Source: Roseiarcus sp963709655 (lineage in GTDB: Bacteria > Pseudomonadota > Alphaproteobacteria > Rhizobiales > Beijerinckiaceae). From it: a stretch of DNA of 64,000 nt. This document shows, piece by piece, positions 25,511 to 35,532 of the stretch. Where the stretch lies: the NCBI GenBank assembly GCA_963709655.1, contig CAVPXF010000026.1:372001-436000 (forward strand), read 5' to 3'. The number at the start of each line of letters is the position of its first letter. Position 1 is the stretch's first letter. The position numbers and the translations under genes were made by a program. The notes under the pieces were generated by a model that saw only the letters and a list, made by a program, of their open reading frames with translations, did no database searches and was not told the DNA's origin.

Positions 25511-25918
25511 CTGACGCTTACGTCTCATTCGAACGCGACCCGGAAAGCTGACGGGCCTGCGGCGGTCGCTTCGGCGCTTGATTCCCTGTCCCGGGCCATT
25601 CTCGGCAGCCTTGAGGACGCAAAAGCCGAAAGCATTGTCTCCATCGACCTGTCGGGCAAAACAACAATCGCGGATCGAATGATCATCGCGTCCGGACGGT
25701 CGAGCACCCATGTAGGCGCGATCGCCGACCGGGTGGTCAAGGCGTGCCGCGAAGCCGGCTTCCCGACCCCGAAAATCGAGGGCATGCCGGTCTGCGACTG
25801 GGTCCTCCTGGACGCTCGCGACGCGATCGTCCACATTTTCCGTCCCGACGTCCGCCAATTCTACAATCTCGAAAAGATCTGGGGCGCGGACAGGCCGGGC
25901 GAGGTCAGGGGCCCCTGA
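25511..25918 (+). CDS. rsfS: ribosomal silencing factor RsfS (start uncertain, likely CTG)
   Basis: RsfS binds ribosomal protein uL14 and blocks subunit joining when nutrients are short. The conserved body is clear: LGSLEDAKAESIVSIDLSGK, DRMIIASGRSSTHVGAIADR, CDWVLLDARDAIVHIFRPDV and FYNLEKIWG. The first in-frame ATG (25679) is too late and would remove a third of the domain. The frame is open back to 25421 without ATG, GTG or TTG. CTG at 25511, with AAGGGA about 8 bases upstream, is the best visible start. An ATG at 25503 is out of frame and stops after three codons. Confidence 0.75.
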   Translation: MTLTSHSNATRKADGPAAVASALDSLSRAILGSLEDAKAESIVSIDLSGKTTIADRMIIASGRSSTHVGAIADRVVKACREAGFPTPKIEGMPVCDWVLLDARDAIVHIFRPDVRQFYNLEKIWGADRPGEVRGP

Positions 25919-25941
25919 GGCGGGCGAAGCGGGGGCTGGTC

Positions 25942-26424
25942 GTGCGCATCACGCTGGTTTGCGTCGGCCGCCTGAAGTCCGGACCGGAGCGGGAGCTGTT
26001 CGAGCGCTACTATGCGCGATTGAAGGCGACGGCGCGATCGGCGGGCGTCACGGATGTCGACGTGCGCGAAATCGACGAGTTCCGGGCGCGACGGCCCGAG
26101 GATCGGCGAGCCGAGGAGGCCGCCGCTCTCGACAAGGCGCTCGGGCTCCGCGACGCGCTTGTCGCGCTGGACGAGCGCGGCCACTCCCCGAGCAGCGCGT
26201 CCTGGGCGGCCGATATTGCTCGTGCACGCGACTTGGGGACCGCGGCCTATGTCGTGGTCATCGGCGGTCCGGACGGTCTGTCGGCCTCGCTGCGGACGAA
26301 GGCGTCCACGGTGATCAGTTTCGGCGCGATGACGTGGCCGCACCAGCTTGTGCGGGTCATGGCTGTCGAGCAGCTCTATCGGGCGCTATCGATTTTATCG
26401 GGTCATCCCTATCATCGCGGCTAA
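25942..26424 (+). CDS. rlmH: 23S rRNA pseudouridine(1915) N3-methyltransferase RlmH
   Basis: RlmH methylates pseudouridine 1915 in helix 69 of 23S rRNA with S-adenosylmethionine. The 160-residue protein starts at GTG 25942 (RITLVCVGRLKSGPERELFE) behind a GGGGG tract. The SPOUT-fold cofactor knot is visible: LDERGHSPSSASWA, VVVIGGPDGLS, and ISFGAMTWPHQLVRVMAVEQ with YRALSILSGHPYHRG. An open frame to 25744 is a shadow of rsfS. It lies 23 bases after rsfS, the usual order. Confidence 0.93.
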   Translation: MRITLVCVGRLKSGPERELFERYYARLKATARSAGVTDVDVREIDEFRARRPEDRRAEEAAALDKALGLRDALVALDERGHSPSSASWAADIARARDLGTAAYVVVIGGPDGLSASLRTKASTVISFGAMTWPHQLVRVMAVEQLYRALSILSGHPYHRG

Positions 26425-26466
26425 ATCGCCGCGATTCGGGCCAGATTTGATGATTGTGGACGCGTC

Positions 26467-27796
26467 ATGCCGGTGAATCGAACACGAAGGGTGCGAGAGG
26501 CGCTGCGCGTCGCCGCGGTCGGCGCTGCGGTCGGCTGCGCCGGGCCCGCGTTCGCCGACCCGGCCGCGCCGGCCCCCGAGCAGCAGAAGGTCGACAAGCA
26601 GACCGAACTGCGCGGGGTCGAGGACACCATGAGGGCCTCGGAGACCCAGCGCCGGGACATTCAATCGGAAATCGAATCGATCCGGATGGATAAGGCGCGG
26701 CTGATGGATGCGATGATCGCGACCACGGCCCGCGTGCAGGAGGCCGAGCGCGGCGTCGCCGCCGCCGATGAGCGACTCGACAGCCTCAACATCAAGGCCG
26801 ACGCGCTGAGCCGTTCGCTCGGCGCCCGCCGCGGCGCGATCGTCGAGATCCTGGCCGCCGTTCAGCGGATGGGCGCCAACCCGCCGCCGGCGATCCTGAT
26901 TCGATCCGGCGACATGGCGGAGGCGGTGCGGGCGGCGACCCTGCTCAGCGCCATGACCGCCAACCTGAAGGCGGAGACCGAACGGCTCGCCCATGACGTC
27001 GCGGACCTGTCGGCGACGCGGACCACGATCGCCGAGGAGCGGCAGCGGCATGCCGACGCCGTCGTCTCCCTGACCAACGAAAAAGCGCGTCTCGCCGCGC
27101 TCGTCGACGCACGCGCGCAGTCCATGGCCTCGGCGGAGGCGGCGCTCGGCTCGCAGCAGAAGCGGGCCGCGGACCTCGCCAACCAGGCCGCGACGCTCAA
27201 GGACCTGATCGCCCGAATCGAGGCCGAGGAGGCTCAACGCCGCGAGCGGGAGCAGGCGGCGCGCGTCGCCGACGAACGCGCAGCGCGGGATATCGAAGCG
27301 AAGGCGGAAAAAGCCCAGGGGGTTCAACTGGTCCGCCTGCGCCCGGAAGTCGCGTTCTCCGACGTCAAAGGCCGCCTGCCGCTCCCGGTCGCGGGGACGA
27401 TTCTCAAAGCGTTCGGATCTTCCGACGGCTTCGGCGGGACAGAGCATGGGATTCTGGTCGCGACCCTCGCGGGCGCGGTCGTCTCCGCGCCGGCCGACGG
27501 CTCGGTGCTCTATTCCGGGCCCTTTAGGAGTTATGGTCGAACTCTTGATAATCGACGCCGGCGAAGGATATTATGTCCTATTGGCGGGTATGGAACGCAC
27601 ATACGTCTCGCGGGGCGAGGCCGTTCTCTCCGGCGAGCCGGTCGGCGTGGTGGGCGACGGGTCGACGAAGATGGCGGCCGCGGCGGCAGTTGGAACTGGC
27701 AAGCCCGTTCTCTATATCGAACTGAGGAAAGACGGAACGGCGATCGATCCGGGGCCGTGGTGGGCAAAGACAGACATCGAAAAGGCGCGCGGATGA
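26467..27796 (+). CDS. EnvC-like murein hydrolase activator (M23 fold), interrupted by a -1 frameshift
   Basis: EnvC-type proteins activate septal amidases. The product has a signal segment (RVAAVGAAVGCAGPAFA), about 270 residues of coiled coil, and a degenerate M23 peptidase domain (LPLPVAGTILKAFG, HGILVATLAGAVVSAPADGS). Near 27533 the frame changes: LYSGPFRSYG is in frame one, and ELLIIDAGEGYYVLLAGMER through WWAKTDIEKARG in the next frame, ending at TGA 27794-27796. That end overlaps the ctpA start as ATGA, so the second frame is the true end. One missing base explains it. Without the correction, frame one reads straight into ctpA. Confidence 0.82.
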
Positions 27797-29187
27797 ATCG
27801 GAATGCAGGTCTTTTGAGTTTGGGCGCCGTTCTCGGCGTCACAGTGACGCTGGCGGCGCCGCAAACGGTCGCCTACCTCAGTCCCGCCGCCTACGCGGCG
27901 GCCACAGACACCTATCGCCAGCTTAACCTGTTCGGCGACGTGTTCGACAAAATCCGTAACGATTATGTCGAGAAGCCCGACGAGTCGAAGCTGATCGAGG
28001 CCGCGATTAACGGCATGCTCTCGTCGCTCGACCCGCATTCGAGCTATATGGACGCGAAAGCGTTCAAGGACATGCAGGTCCAGACCAAGGGCGAATTCGG
28101 CGGACTTGGGATCGAGGTGACCCAGGAGGACGGCCTGATCAAGGTCGTGACGCCGATCGACGACACGCCGGCGGCAAAGGCCGGGATCATGTCCGGCGAC
28201 GTCATCACCGCGATCGACGACACGCCGACGCAGGGCCTGACCCTGGATCAGGCGGTCGAGAAGATGCGCGGCGCGATCAATTCGCCGGTCAAGCTCAAGA
28301 TCGTCCGCGGCCCCAAGAAAGAGGTCAAGGACTACACGATCGTCCGGGACCTCATCCGCGTGCAATCGGTCCGGTCGCACGTCGAGGACGGCGACATCGG
28401 CTACATTCGCATCACGCAGTTCACCGAGCAGACGGAGGACGGGCTGAAGGAGGCGATGGAGAAGCTGAAGACGGAGATCCCGGCCGACAAGTTCAAGGGC
28501 TACATCCTCGATTTGCGCAACAATCCGGGCGGCCTGCTCGATCAGTCGATCGCCGTGGTCAATTCGTTCGTCGACCGGGGCGAGATCGTCTCGACCCGCG
28601 GACGGACGCCGGACGAGACGCAGAGGTTCGACGCCCGGCCGGGCGGCGACCTTTCGGCCGGCAAGCCGCTCGTCGTGCTGATCAACGGCGGCTCCGCCTC
28701 GGCGTCCGAAATCGTCTCCGGCGCCCTGCAGGACCACAAGCGCGCGACCCTGATCGGGACGCGGTCATTCGGCAAGGGCTCGGTTCAGACGATCATGCCG
28801 CTCGGCCAGGACGGCGCGCTGCGGCTGACCACCGCGCGCTATTACACGCCGTCCGGCCGATCGATCCAGGCCAAGGGCATCGAGCCGGACTACAGGGTGC
28901 TCGAGGCCGTTCCTCCCGATCTCAGGGGCAAGGACGACATGAAGGGCGAAGCCTCGCTCAAGGGGCATCTGACGAACGGCGCCGAGGATACGTCGGCGTC
29001 GCAGGCCTACGTGCCGCCGGACGAGAAGGACGACAACCAGTTGAAGGCGGCCATCGGGCTTCTGAACGGCGTGAAACCGGCCGAGACGGCCTCGGTGGAT
29101 TCGGACGCGGCCAAGCCGAATGCCGAACCCAGCAAGACGGACGCTTCGGCGCCGCCTGCGCCTGCCAGTTCCGCCAAGCCCAACTGA
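27793..29187 (+). CDS. ctpA: carboxyl-terminal processing protease CtpA (S41), copy 1
   Basis: This periplasmic S41 serine protease trims C-termini of envelope proteins. Of 464 residues, the first 35 form a signal peptide or anchor. A PDZ domain spans about 100-175 (GGLGIEVTQEDGLIKVVTPI), and the protease core has the catalytic Ser in INGGSASASEIVSGALQD (about 303) and Lys328 in GTRSFGKGSVQT. A Ser/Ala/Pro-rich tail follows. The ATG at 27793 overlaps the envC stop. It is followed after 37 bases by a paralogue of the same family. Confidence 0.92.
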   Translation: MNRNAGLLSLGAVLGVTVTLAAPQTVAYLSPAAYAAATDTYRQLNLFGDVFDKIRNDYVEKPDESKLIEAAINGMLSSLDPHSSYMDAKAFKDMQVQTKGEFGGLGIEVTQEDGLIKVVTPIDDTPAAKAGIMSGDVITAIDDTPTQGLTLDQAVEKMRGAINSPVKLKIVRGPKKEVKDYTIVRDLIRVQSVRSHVEDGDIGYIRITQFTEQTEDGLKEAMEKLKTEIPADKFKGYILDLRNNPGGLLDQSIAVVNSFVDRGEIVSTRGRTPDETQRFDARPGGDLSAGKPLVVLINGGSASASEIVSGALQDHKRATLIGTRSFGKGSVQTIMPLGQDGALRLTTARYYTPSGRSIQAKGIEPDYRVLEAVPPDLRGKDDMKGEASLKGHLTNGAEDTSASQAYVPPDEKDDNQLKAAIGLLNGVKPAETASVDSDAAKPNAEPSKTDASAPPAPASSAKPN

Positions 29188-29224
29188 CAGTGTCCGACAT
29201 GCGCCGAGGAGCGAATTGAAAGCC

Positions 29225-30535
29225 ATGCCGAATGGGCTCTCCTATCTCGCCGTCGGCGTCGTCGCCGGCGCGGCGCTCGCTGGGGCGTCGCACGGTGTGC
29301 TGAAGGCGGCCACGGCCGCCGGAAACACCGGCGTTCCGCTGTTCGCCGAGGTCTTCGACAAGGTCCGCAGCAATTACGCCGAGAAGCCGGACGACGACAA
29401 GCTGGTCCGGGGCGCGATCGACGGTATGCTCGCCTCGTTGGATCCGCACTCGACCTATTTCGATCCGAAGGCGCTCGAGGACTTCCAGAGCAGCATGAAA
29501 GGGGAGGAGTTCGGCGGTCTCGGGCTCGAGGTGATGATGGAGGACGGCCTGGTGAAGGTCGTGAGCCCCATCGACGACACCCCGGCGGCGCGGGCCGGCC
29601 TCCTCTCCGGCGATCTCATCACGCGAATCGACGATACCCCCGTCAAGGGCCTGACCCTCAAGGAGGCCGTCGACAAGATGCGGGGGACGGCAAAATCGAG
29701 CGTCCGCCTTCTCATCGAGCGCGGCGCCAGCAAGGATTCCAAGGAATACACGATCGTCCGCGAAATCATCCATGTGCAGTCGGTCCGCTCGCATATCGAG
29801 AGCGGCGATATCGGCTACATCCGCATCACCCAGTTCAACCAGGAAGCCTACGAGGGACTGCGCCGGGCGTTTGACCACTTTCGCGCCGAACCCGGCGACG
29901 CCAAGCTCAAAGGTTATATTCTCGATCTGCGCAACAATCCGGGCGGATTGCTCAATCAGGCGGTCGAAATCACCAACGCCTTCGTCGACAGCGGGCCGAT
30001 CGTGACCACGCGTGGCCGCGACCCCGAGCAGCAGCAAAGCTACAGCGCCCGGCGCGGCGTCAACCTGTCCGAAGGCAAGCCGGTCGTCGTGCTGATCAAC
30101 GGCGGCTCGGCGTCGGCCTCGGAAATCGTATCCGGCGCGCTGCAGGATCTCAAGCGGGCGACGCTCGTGGGCACGCGCTCGTTTGGCAAGGGATCGGTGC
30201 AGACCATCCTGCCGCTGGGCGACGAGGGCGCCCTGAAGCTGACGACGGCGCGTTATTATACCCCGTCTGGCCGCTCGATTCAGGCCAAGGGCATCGATCC
30301 GGACATTGTGGTGCTGGAGAACATCCCCGACGATCTCAAGGGCAAGGTGTCGAGCATGGGCGAAGCCTCCCTGGTCGGTCATCTGAAGAACGGCTCGGAA
30401 GAGGAGAAGGGGTCGGACGCTTACGTTCCGCCGGAACGGGCCAAGGACACGCAGCTCGAGGCGGCGGTCGAGCTGCTGCACGGCGCAAAGCCCGACCAGT
30501 TCAAGGCGCCTGCCGCGACAGTCACTTCAAAATGA
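29225..30535 (+). CDS. carboxyl-terminal processing protease CtpA (S41), copy 2
   Basis: The 436-residue product is a second S41 protease, with a PDZ domain (EFGGLGLEVMMEDGLVKVVS) and catalytic Ser and Lys in NGGSASASEIVSGALQDLK and GTRSFGKGSVQTILPLG. It is about two-thirds identical by eye to copy 1 over the core but lacks the Ala/Pro tail. A single N-terminal hydrophobic segment (LAVGVVAGAALAGASHGVL) anchors or exports it. I use ATG 29225; TTG 29216 is closer to the GGAG at 29208. It overlaps the next gene as ATGA. Confidence 0.9.
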   Translation: MPNGLSYLAVGVVAGAALAGASHGVLKAATAAGNTGVPLFAEVFDKVRSNYAEKPDDDKLVRGAIDGMLASLDPHSTYFDPKALEDFQSSMKGEEFGGLGLEVMMEDGLVKVVSPIDDTPAARAGLLSGDLITRIDDTPVKGLTLKEAVDKMRGTAKSSVRLLIERGASKDSKEYTIVREIIHVQSVRSHIESGDIGYIRITQFNQEAYEGLRRAFDHFRAEPGDAKLKGYILDLRNNPGGLLNQAVEITNAFVDSGPIVTTRGRDPEQQQSYSARRGVNLSEGKPVVVLINGGSASASEIVSGALQDLKRATLVGTRSFGKGSVQTILPLGDEGALKLTTARYYTPSGRSIQAKGIDPDIVVLENIPDDLKGKVSSMGEASLVGHLKNGSEEEKGSDAYVPPERAKDTQLEAAVELLHGAKPDQFKAPAATVTSK

Positions 30536-31038
30536 CGCCTTGGCGGTTCGTTCTGGTCGCGGCGCTTGTGGCGACGCCGAGCCTTGCGGCCGCGGACGAG
30601 CCCCTGGGCTGCGACGCATTCCGCTGGCCGCTCGAGACGGAGCGCGCCGCGCTCGCTGCGACCGACAAGCCGATCGTCGCCAACGGCGGCGCGCTCGCCT
30701 ACCGTTCGGCCGAGACGCTGCGGCTCGTCAGCTTCGCCGAGGCGGGCTTGCCGCATGCACCGGAGCGGGCGCCGAAGGGCGATCCGTCCTTCGCCGGCCA
30801 TTTCACCCTCGCCGCGCCGGCAAAGCCCGGTGTTTACAAGATCACGATTGCTTCCGAAGGCTGGATCGATGTCGTCGACAGTGGCGCCTTCCTTCACCCG
30901 AAGGCGTTTTCCGGGGTCCGCGGCTGCGACGGCGCGCGCAAGAGCGTGAAGTTCGACCTGCCGGACCGGCCCGTCGACGTGCAACTCAGCAACGTCAGGG
31001 ATCCGAGCATCGCGGTAATCGTGACGCCGGCCGAGTAG
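30532..31038 (+). CDS. exported protein of unknown function, ctpA-linked
   Basis: The 168-residue product has a signal peptide (FVLVAALVATPSLAAAD) and a compact all-beta-looking body (GHFTLAAPAKPGVYKITIAS, EGWIDVVDSGAFLHPKAFSG) with two cysteines (residues about 27 and 135) that could form a disulfide. The ATG overlaps the ctpA copy 2 stop, so it is translated with the protease. It may be a periplasmic partner or substrate of the proteases. I do not recognise a named family. Confidence 0.65.
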   Translation: MTPWRFVLVAALVATPSLAAADEPLGCDAFRWPLETERAALAATDKPIVANGGALAYRSAETLRLVSFAEAGLPHAPERAPKGDPSFAGHFTLAAPAKPGVYKITIASEGWIDVVDSGAFLHPKAFSGVRGCDGARKSVKFDLPDRPVDVQLSNVRDPSIAVIVTPAE

Positions 31039-31144
31039 CGCCGATCGTTCCCCCTTGGGCCGCGCCGCTTTCCATGCGTGGGGGGAAGCGAATGCCGGCG
31101 ACGCTGACAACCCGGCCGCGCAACGCCACGACATGGTTCTGGCG

Positions 31145-34100
31145 TCAGAGACCGGAGTGCGCGCCTTCGTCCGACGACGCTGCAGCCGGCTTTGTCCGCT
31201 CCGGCTGGGCTTTGTCCGGCGCGCCCGCGGACGAAGCGCCAAGGTCGTTGGCCGCGGGGTCGGGCGCTCCGACCTTCACCTTCGACAGGAGTTGAGCCGC
31301 GGCCGCCCGCGCGTCGGGGTCCATTTTTTCGGCGACCTCGTCACGCTTTTTCGCCGCTTCGGCGTCGCCCTGGGCGGCGGCGAGCGAGAACCATAGCCAC
31401 GACTGGCGCAAGTCCTGGTCGACGCCCAGTCCGCGCGCATAAAGAACCGCAAGGTTGTACTGGCTGTCTCGGACGCCCAGTTCCGCCGCCCGCCGGAACC
31501 ACTTCGCCGCTTCGCCGTAATCCGCTTTCTCGCCGACCGGCTCGGCATTGATTACGCCGAGGTTATGGGCCGCCCGGGCGTTGCCGGCTTCCGCCGCCGC
31601 ATGATACCAGCGCTTCGCCGCCGCCGGATCCCGCCCGACCCCTACGCCCTTCTGGTAAAGCGCGCCCAGCCTGAATTCCGCCGGCGGGTAGCCGGCGGAC
31701 GCCGCCCGGGCGAACCAGAACGCCGCCTTCGCCTGGTCCTGGGGCAGCGCGCGTCCCTCGAACAGCTGTTGGGCAAGGTCATATTGCGCGGCCGGCGAAC
31801 CGGAGAGGACCGCCTCGCGCAAGGTCGGAGCGACGCCGGTCGGAATTGCAGCCGAAAGGTCGGGCGGCGTCGGTCCGCCTTCGCCGCCGACGTTCGCTCG
31901 CGCCGGGTTGATCGAGCCGATCGGGGCCGTGTCGACCGCCGCCGGCGCGGTTTTGCTCGCCACAGCGCCAGGACCTGCGGCCCTGGGGGGCGCTTCTGCG
32001 CTCGCGATCTTCACCGCGGGGGTGGCTAGATCCGACCTTTGCGTGAAGGATCCATGCACGGCGATCATGCGCACGGCGGCGGTGGCGGCAAGAATGAGCG
32101 CCGCCGCGAGCAACAGCGAGCGCTTGTGGTGGGCGGTAGAATTGTCTCGCGCCCCGTACCCGCCTGCCGAGGCCGGGCCAGGCGCTGGAGGATTCCGCGC
32201 CCTTGCTTTCAGCGACGGCGGATTGAGCGGCGCGGCGGGCGGCCGCGATGTGCGCGGAGATTGCGGGATTGGTGCGGGGGCCGATTGCGTTGGCAAGATC
32301 CGGCGCGGATTGCAGTGGGTTCGGCGCGCCTGCGCCGGGCTCGAGCAGGAACTCGTGTTCCAGCTCGCTGGACGAGGGGCCTGCTTCCTCGCCCGGGTTC
32401 GAAGCGCGCTGCAGCAGAACCGCACGCGGCGCAATGTCGTCGAGTTCGGAAAGCGGAGACGGATCGATCGGTCGTGCGCCGGGCCGACGGTCGCCGTCCC
32501 CATCGGGTCGCCGGGAACTCGGCGATCGTTTCGCCTCGTCGCCTGGAAGGCGATCGATCAGCCGGTCAAGAATGTCCTGCATGGTCTGCAGGAGCGTCTC
32601 GGTCCGGCGCTCGGCGGCGGCCCGTTCCAGCCGGAACGCGTTGATCTGTTCGGCGACGTCGGAGCTGGCTTCCGCCGGCTCGCCGGCTCGCTCGGCTTGC
32701 TGAAGTTTCTCCAGGAGGTCTCTGGTCGTGCGCTCGAGCGCTCCCGCCTCCCCGAGACGACCGGCCACGGCGTCGAGCCGCCCGTTGAGCGTTGCGAGCT
32801 GGTCGTCCACGGCCTCGAGGGTCGCCTGACCGGCGAGATGGCCTTCGAGGCGCCGTGCGACACTTTCGACAAATCGATCTGCCGCTTCCCGATCGAGGGT
32901 CGGGGCAGGGGCGGCCTCGACGCTGGCGCGAATGGCCCTCAACTCCTGCTCGATGGACCGGAGCGCGCCTGTTTCTTGTTCCCTTTCGGGCGTCGGGACG
33001 CGATCGAGCCGTTCGACGAGGGCCGACAGGATCGGTTCGACCTGGGGACGCGCGCGATCCCTGATCTCGGCCGCCTCTAGTCTGTCGTTCAGGTCGCGGA
33101 TCAGCGCCGCGAGCGGCTCGACGCCCGTGGCCTCGAGTTTGGCGCCGAAGGCGTTGAGCGAGGTCTCGACCCGATCGGCGGCGGCCTGGGATTGCCACAG
33201 GCTCGCCTCAACGCTTTGCGTCGCGAGATCGAACTTATCGAGATCGGGCCGTCCCGACGACAGTTCAGCTGCGTCGCGATCCAGCCGCGTGGAAATTTCG
33301 GCGAGGCGCTGGTCGATCGACGCCAGAACCGGGGACGCGGTCACATCGTCGGCCGGCGGCCGCAGCGCCGCAAGCGAGGCGCTCGCCGCCAAACGTTCGA
33401 CCTGTTCGACAAGCCGTGCGATCTGGTCTTCGAGCCGCTCGATCGGGATGCTGCGCCGAGCGGCGGTAAGGAGAAGGTCATGCACCTCCTCCATCTGCTG
33501 GCGAACCGCTTCGATGACCTCTGGGCGAACCATCGCGCCCGCCAGCTCGTCGATCCGGGCGACGAGCGAGTCGACGCGCCGCTCGACGTCGACCGCAGCG
33601 AGCTTCGGGTCATGGAGGCTGAGGGCGTCGCGCAATTGGTCGGCGACCCTGTCGAGCGCGGCCAGGAGGAGTTCATCGCGTTCTTCGAGGTTGAGCGCGG
33701 AAACGCGCTGCGCCAGGGCGCCAAGGGACTCTTCGAGCGCCGCGACCGTCTCACGCGGCGCCAATCCCGTCAGGCTGCGCCGCACTGCGGTCATTTGATC
33801 CTGCAATGAGGAAAGGTCTCGGTCGCTCGCTCGCGTCGCCGACCATTCGCTCCGCAACGCCTCCATCTTTCCCGAGAGCGTGCGAAGGTCGAGCCGCAGC
33901 GCGTCCGACGGCGAATCGGAGACGCCGGTCGGGGCGGCCGCCGCCAAGGTTTCGCCTGTCCGCCCGGCTGGCGGCGGCGCATCCGCTGGCTTCCCGATCG
34001 AACCGAGGTCGAGGTTGGCGATCGGCGGCGCCAAAGGCGCAGGGAACCTATCCGCATCGCCGGCCTGCGCCCCCTCATGATCGCGCGGCGGCTCCAGGCC

Positions 34101-34778
34101 GTCGAGCGTCCTGCGGGCGTCGAGGGCCCGCCGACGAGAGGCGATCTCGGAGACGGCGGACTTGAGATCGAAGGCGCCGGTGGGGCCGAACGGCTCGCGA
34201 GGCGGCCGCGGTTCCTGCGCGGGCTCGCGCGGCCGAGGCGCGCGAGCGGCCGCCTCTTTAACGTTCGCTCCGCCAGAGCCCGATTCGAGACTTTCGGACT
34301 TAGGCCCGGGGCTCTCTGGCGCCCGAGCCGCGACCGTCGACTTTGCGGCGGTCAGCGGATCGGCCGGCATCGGCGAGGCGCCGACAGCCTCCCTCCGCTG
34401 AAGCAGGGTTTCGATCGATTCGAGGGCCTTCGCGGCGATGTCTTCGCTGCGCGGAACGCGGCGCTCGACTTTTTCGGCGTTCGCGCGCAATCGCTCCTGA
34501 AGGTCCCTTGCGGACGCTCCCTCGAGGCGGGAGCGCGGCGGCTCATGCGGAATGGATATGGCGCCGTCGGCGAGACGGCGATCGCGGGAGCCGTCGCGGG
34601 CGCTCCCGAGGAGCAACTCGTCCCGGGTTCCCGAGGCCTCGGACTCCGAGGCGTGTTCGGCGATCGCCCGGTCGAGCCATTGCTCCACCGTCACGCCAGC
34701 GCGGCCGGCGGCGCGCTCAGCAAGGCGCCGCGCGCCCAGGCTGACGCTTGCGATATCCCACGCCGTGCTTTTGCTCAT
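31145..34778 (-). CDS. PodJ-like coiled-coil / Sel1-repeat polarity protein, interrupted by a frameshift
   Basis: Read from ATG 34778 the protein would have about 1210 residues. It starts MSKSTAWDIASVSLGARRLA, continues with long cytoplasmic coiled coils to about 32200, has a membrane segment (LLLAAALILAATAAV) near 32100, and then periplasmic Sel1 repeats (AAFWFARAASAGYPPAEFRL, AKRWYHAAAEAGNARAAHNL, AKWFRRAAELGVRDSQYNLA). This matches PodJ, the polar organelle organiser of alphaproteobacteria. A one-base shift between about 32160 and 32200 separates the coiled-coil frame from the membrane/Sel1 frame. It is divergent from a MerR regulator. Confidence 0.75.
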
Positions 34779-34920
34779 CCCTCGACCGCCGCGGGCGTTT
34801 TACGATGCGGCGCGCGCCCGAGCGCGGCGCCTCGGCCGGGATCATTCGTTCGCCACGGTGAAGAAACGGTTAAGGGCTCGTGTGACTCAGCGTTCGCGCA
34901 ACGGCCGGCGACCGGCTGTG

Positions 34921-34937
34921 AGTTGTGAGATACAACT
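34921..34937. promoter_or_regulatory. palindrome AGTTGT-N5-ACAACT, candidate MerR operator
   Basis: A perfect 6-bp inverted repeat with a 5-base spacer lies in the 261-bp gap between the PodJ-like gene and merR, followed by another AGTTG at 34941. It is about 105 bp upstream of merR. MerR-type regulators bind such inverted repeats in the promoter spacer. Confidence 0.4.
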
Positions 34938-35039
34938 GGTAGTTGCAATCGGTTCTCGTTTGGGCATAGTGGAGTTGATTCGCGCAGAGAGGTGATTCGG
35001 CGGGGCGCGAACACAACGGCGCCGACCAAAGGAGAGGTC

Positions 35040-35495
35040 ATGAACAGGTTGTCATCCCTAAGTTATCCGGCCAGCGCATCTACGGTTGCGAAAGACGACA
35101 AGGTCGGTCACGAGCCCGAAGCCGAGAAGGACGAAATGACGATCAGCCAAATGTCCCGGTTGTACGGCGTGAGCCTGCGGACTCTGCGCTTCTACGAGGA
35201 CCGCGGTCTGATCAAACCGCGCCGCGAGGGAAACGCCCGCTACTATCGGGCATCCGACCGGACCCGTATGGACATGATCGTGAAGGGCAAGAAGCTCGGC
35301 TTCACGCTCACCGAGATCAGCGATTTGATCGGCGGCAAAGGCGCAAGTGAAACGCCCGACCTCGAGGAGCGCCTGCAGCCGCAGCAGATCGTCAACCAGA
35401 TCAGCCACCTCGAGCGGCAGCGGGAGGAGATCGACAGCGCGATCACCCGCCTTCGCGCCACCCACAATCGCGTGGCGCAAGACACAGCCGCGTGA
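35040..35495 (+). CDS. MerR family transcriptional regulator
   Basis: The 151-residue protein has a 35-residue leader and then the MerR winged helix: MTISQMSRLYGVSLRTLRFY, EDRGLIKPRREGNARYYRAS, and the KKLGFTLTEISDLIG hinge, ending in a dimerising coiled coil (ISHLERQREEIDSAITRL). No cysteine-rich metal site is seen, so a metal ligand is unlikely. GGAGAGG lies directly upstream of ATG 35040. It is divergent from the PodJ-like gene and convergent with cmk. Confidence 0.9.
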   Translation: MNRLSSLSYPASASTVAKDDKVGHEPEAEKDEMTISQMSRLYGVSLRTLRFYEDRGLIKPRREGNARYYRASDRTRMDMIVKGKKLGFTLTEISDLIGGKGASETPDLEERLQPQQIVNQISHLERQREEIDSAITRLRATHNRVAQDTAA

Positions 35496-35532
35496 CATCC
35501 CCGCGGCCCGCGCGCGGCGCGAACCGGGCGTC

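Noticed and set aside
26467..29187. A single 906-residue EnvC-CtpA fusion gene
   Set aside because: The expected EnvC end is in the neighbouring frame and overlaps the ctpA start as ATGA, so the fusion is an artefact of a one-base shift.
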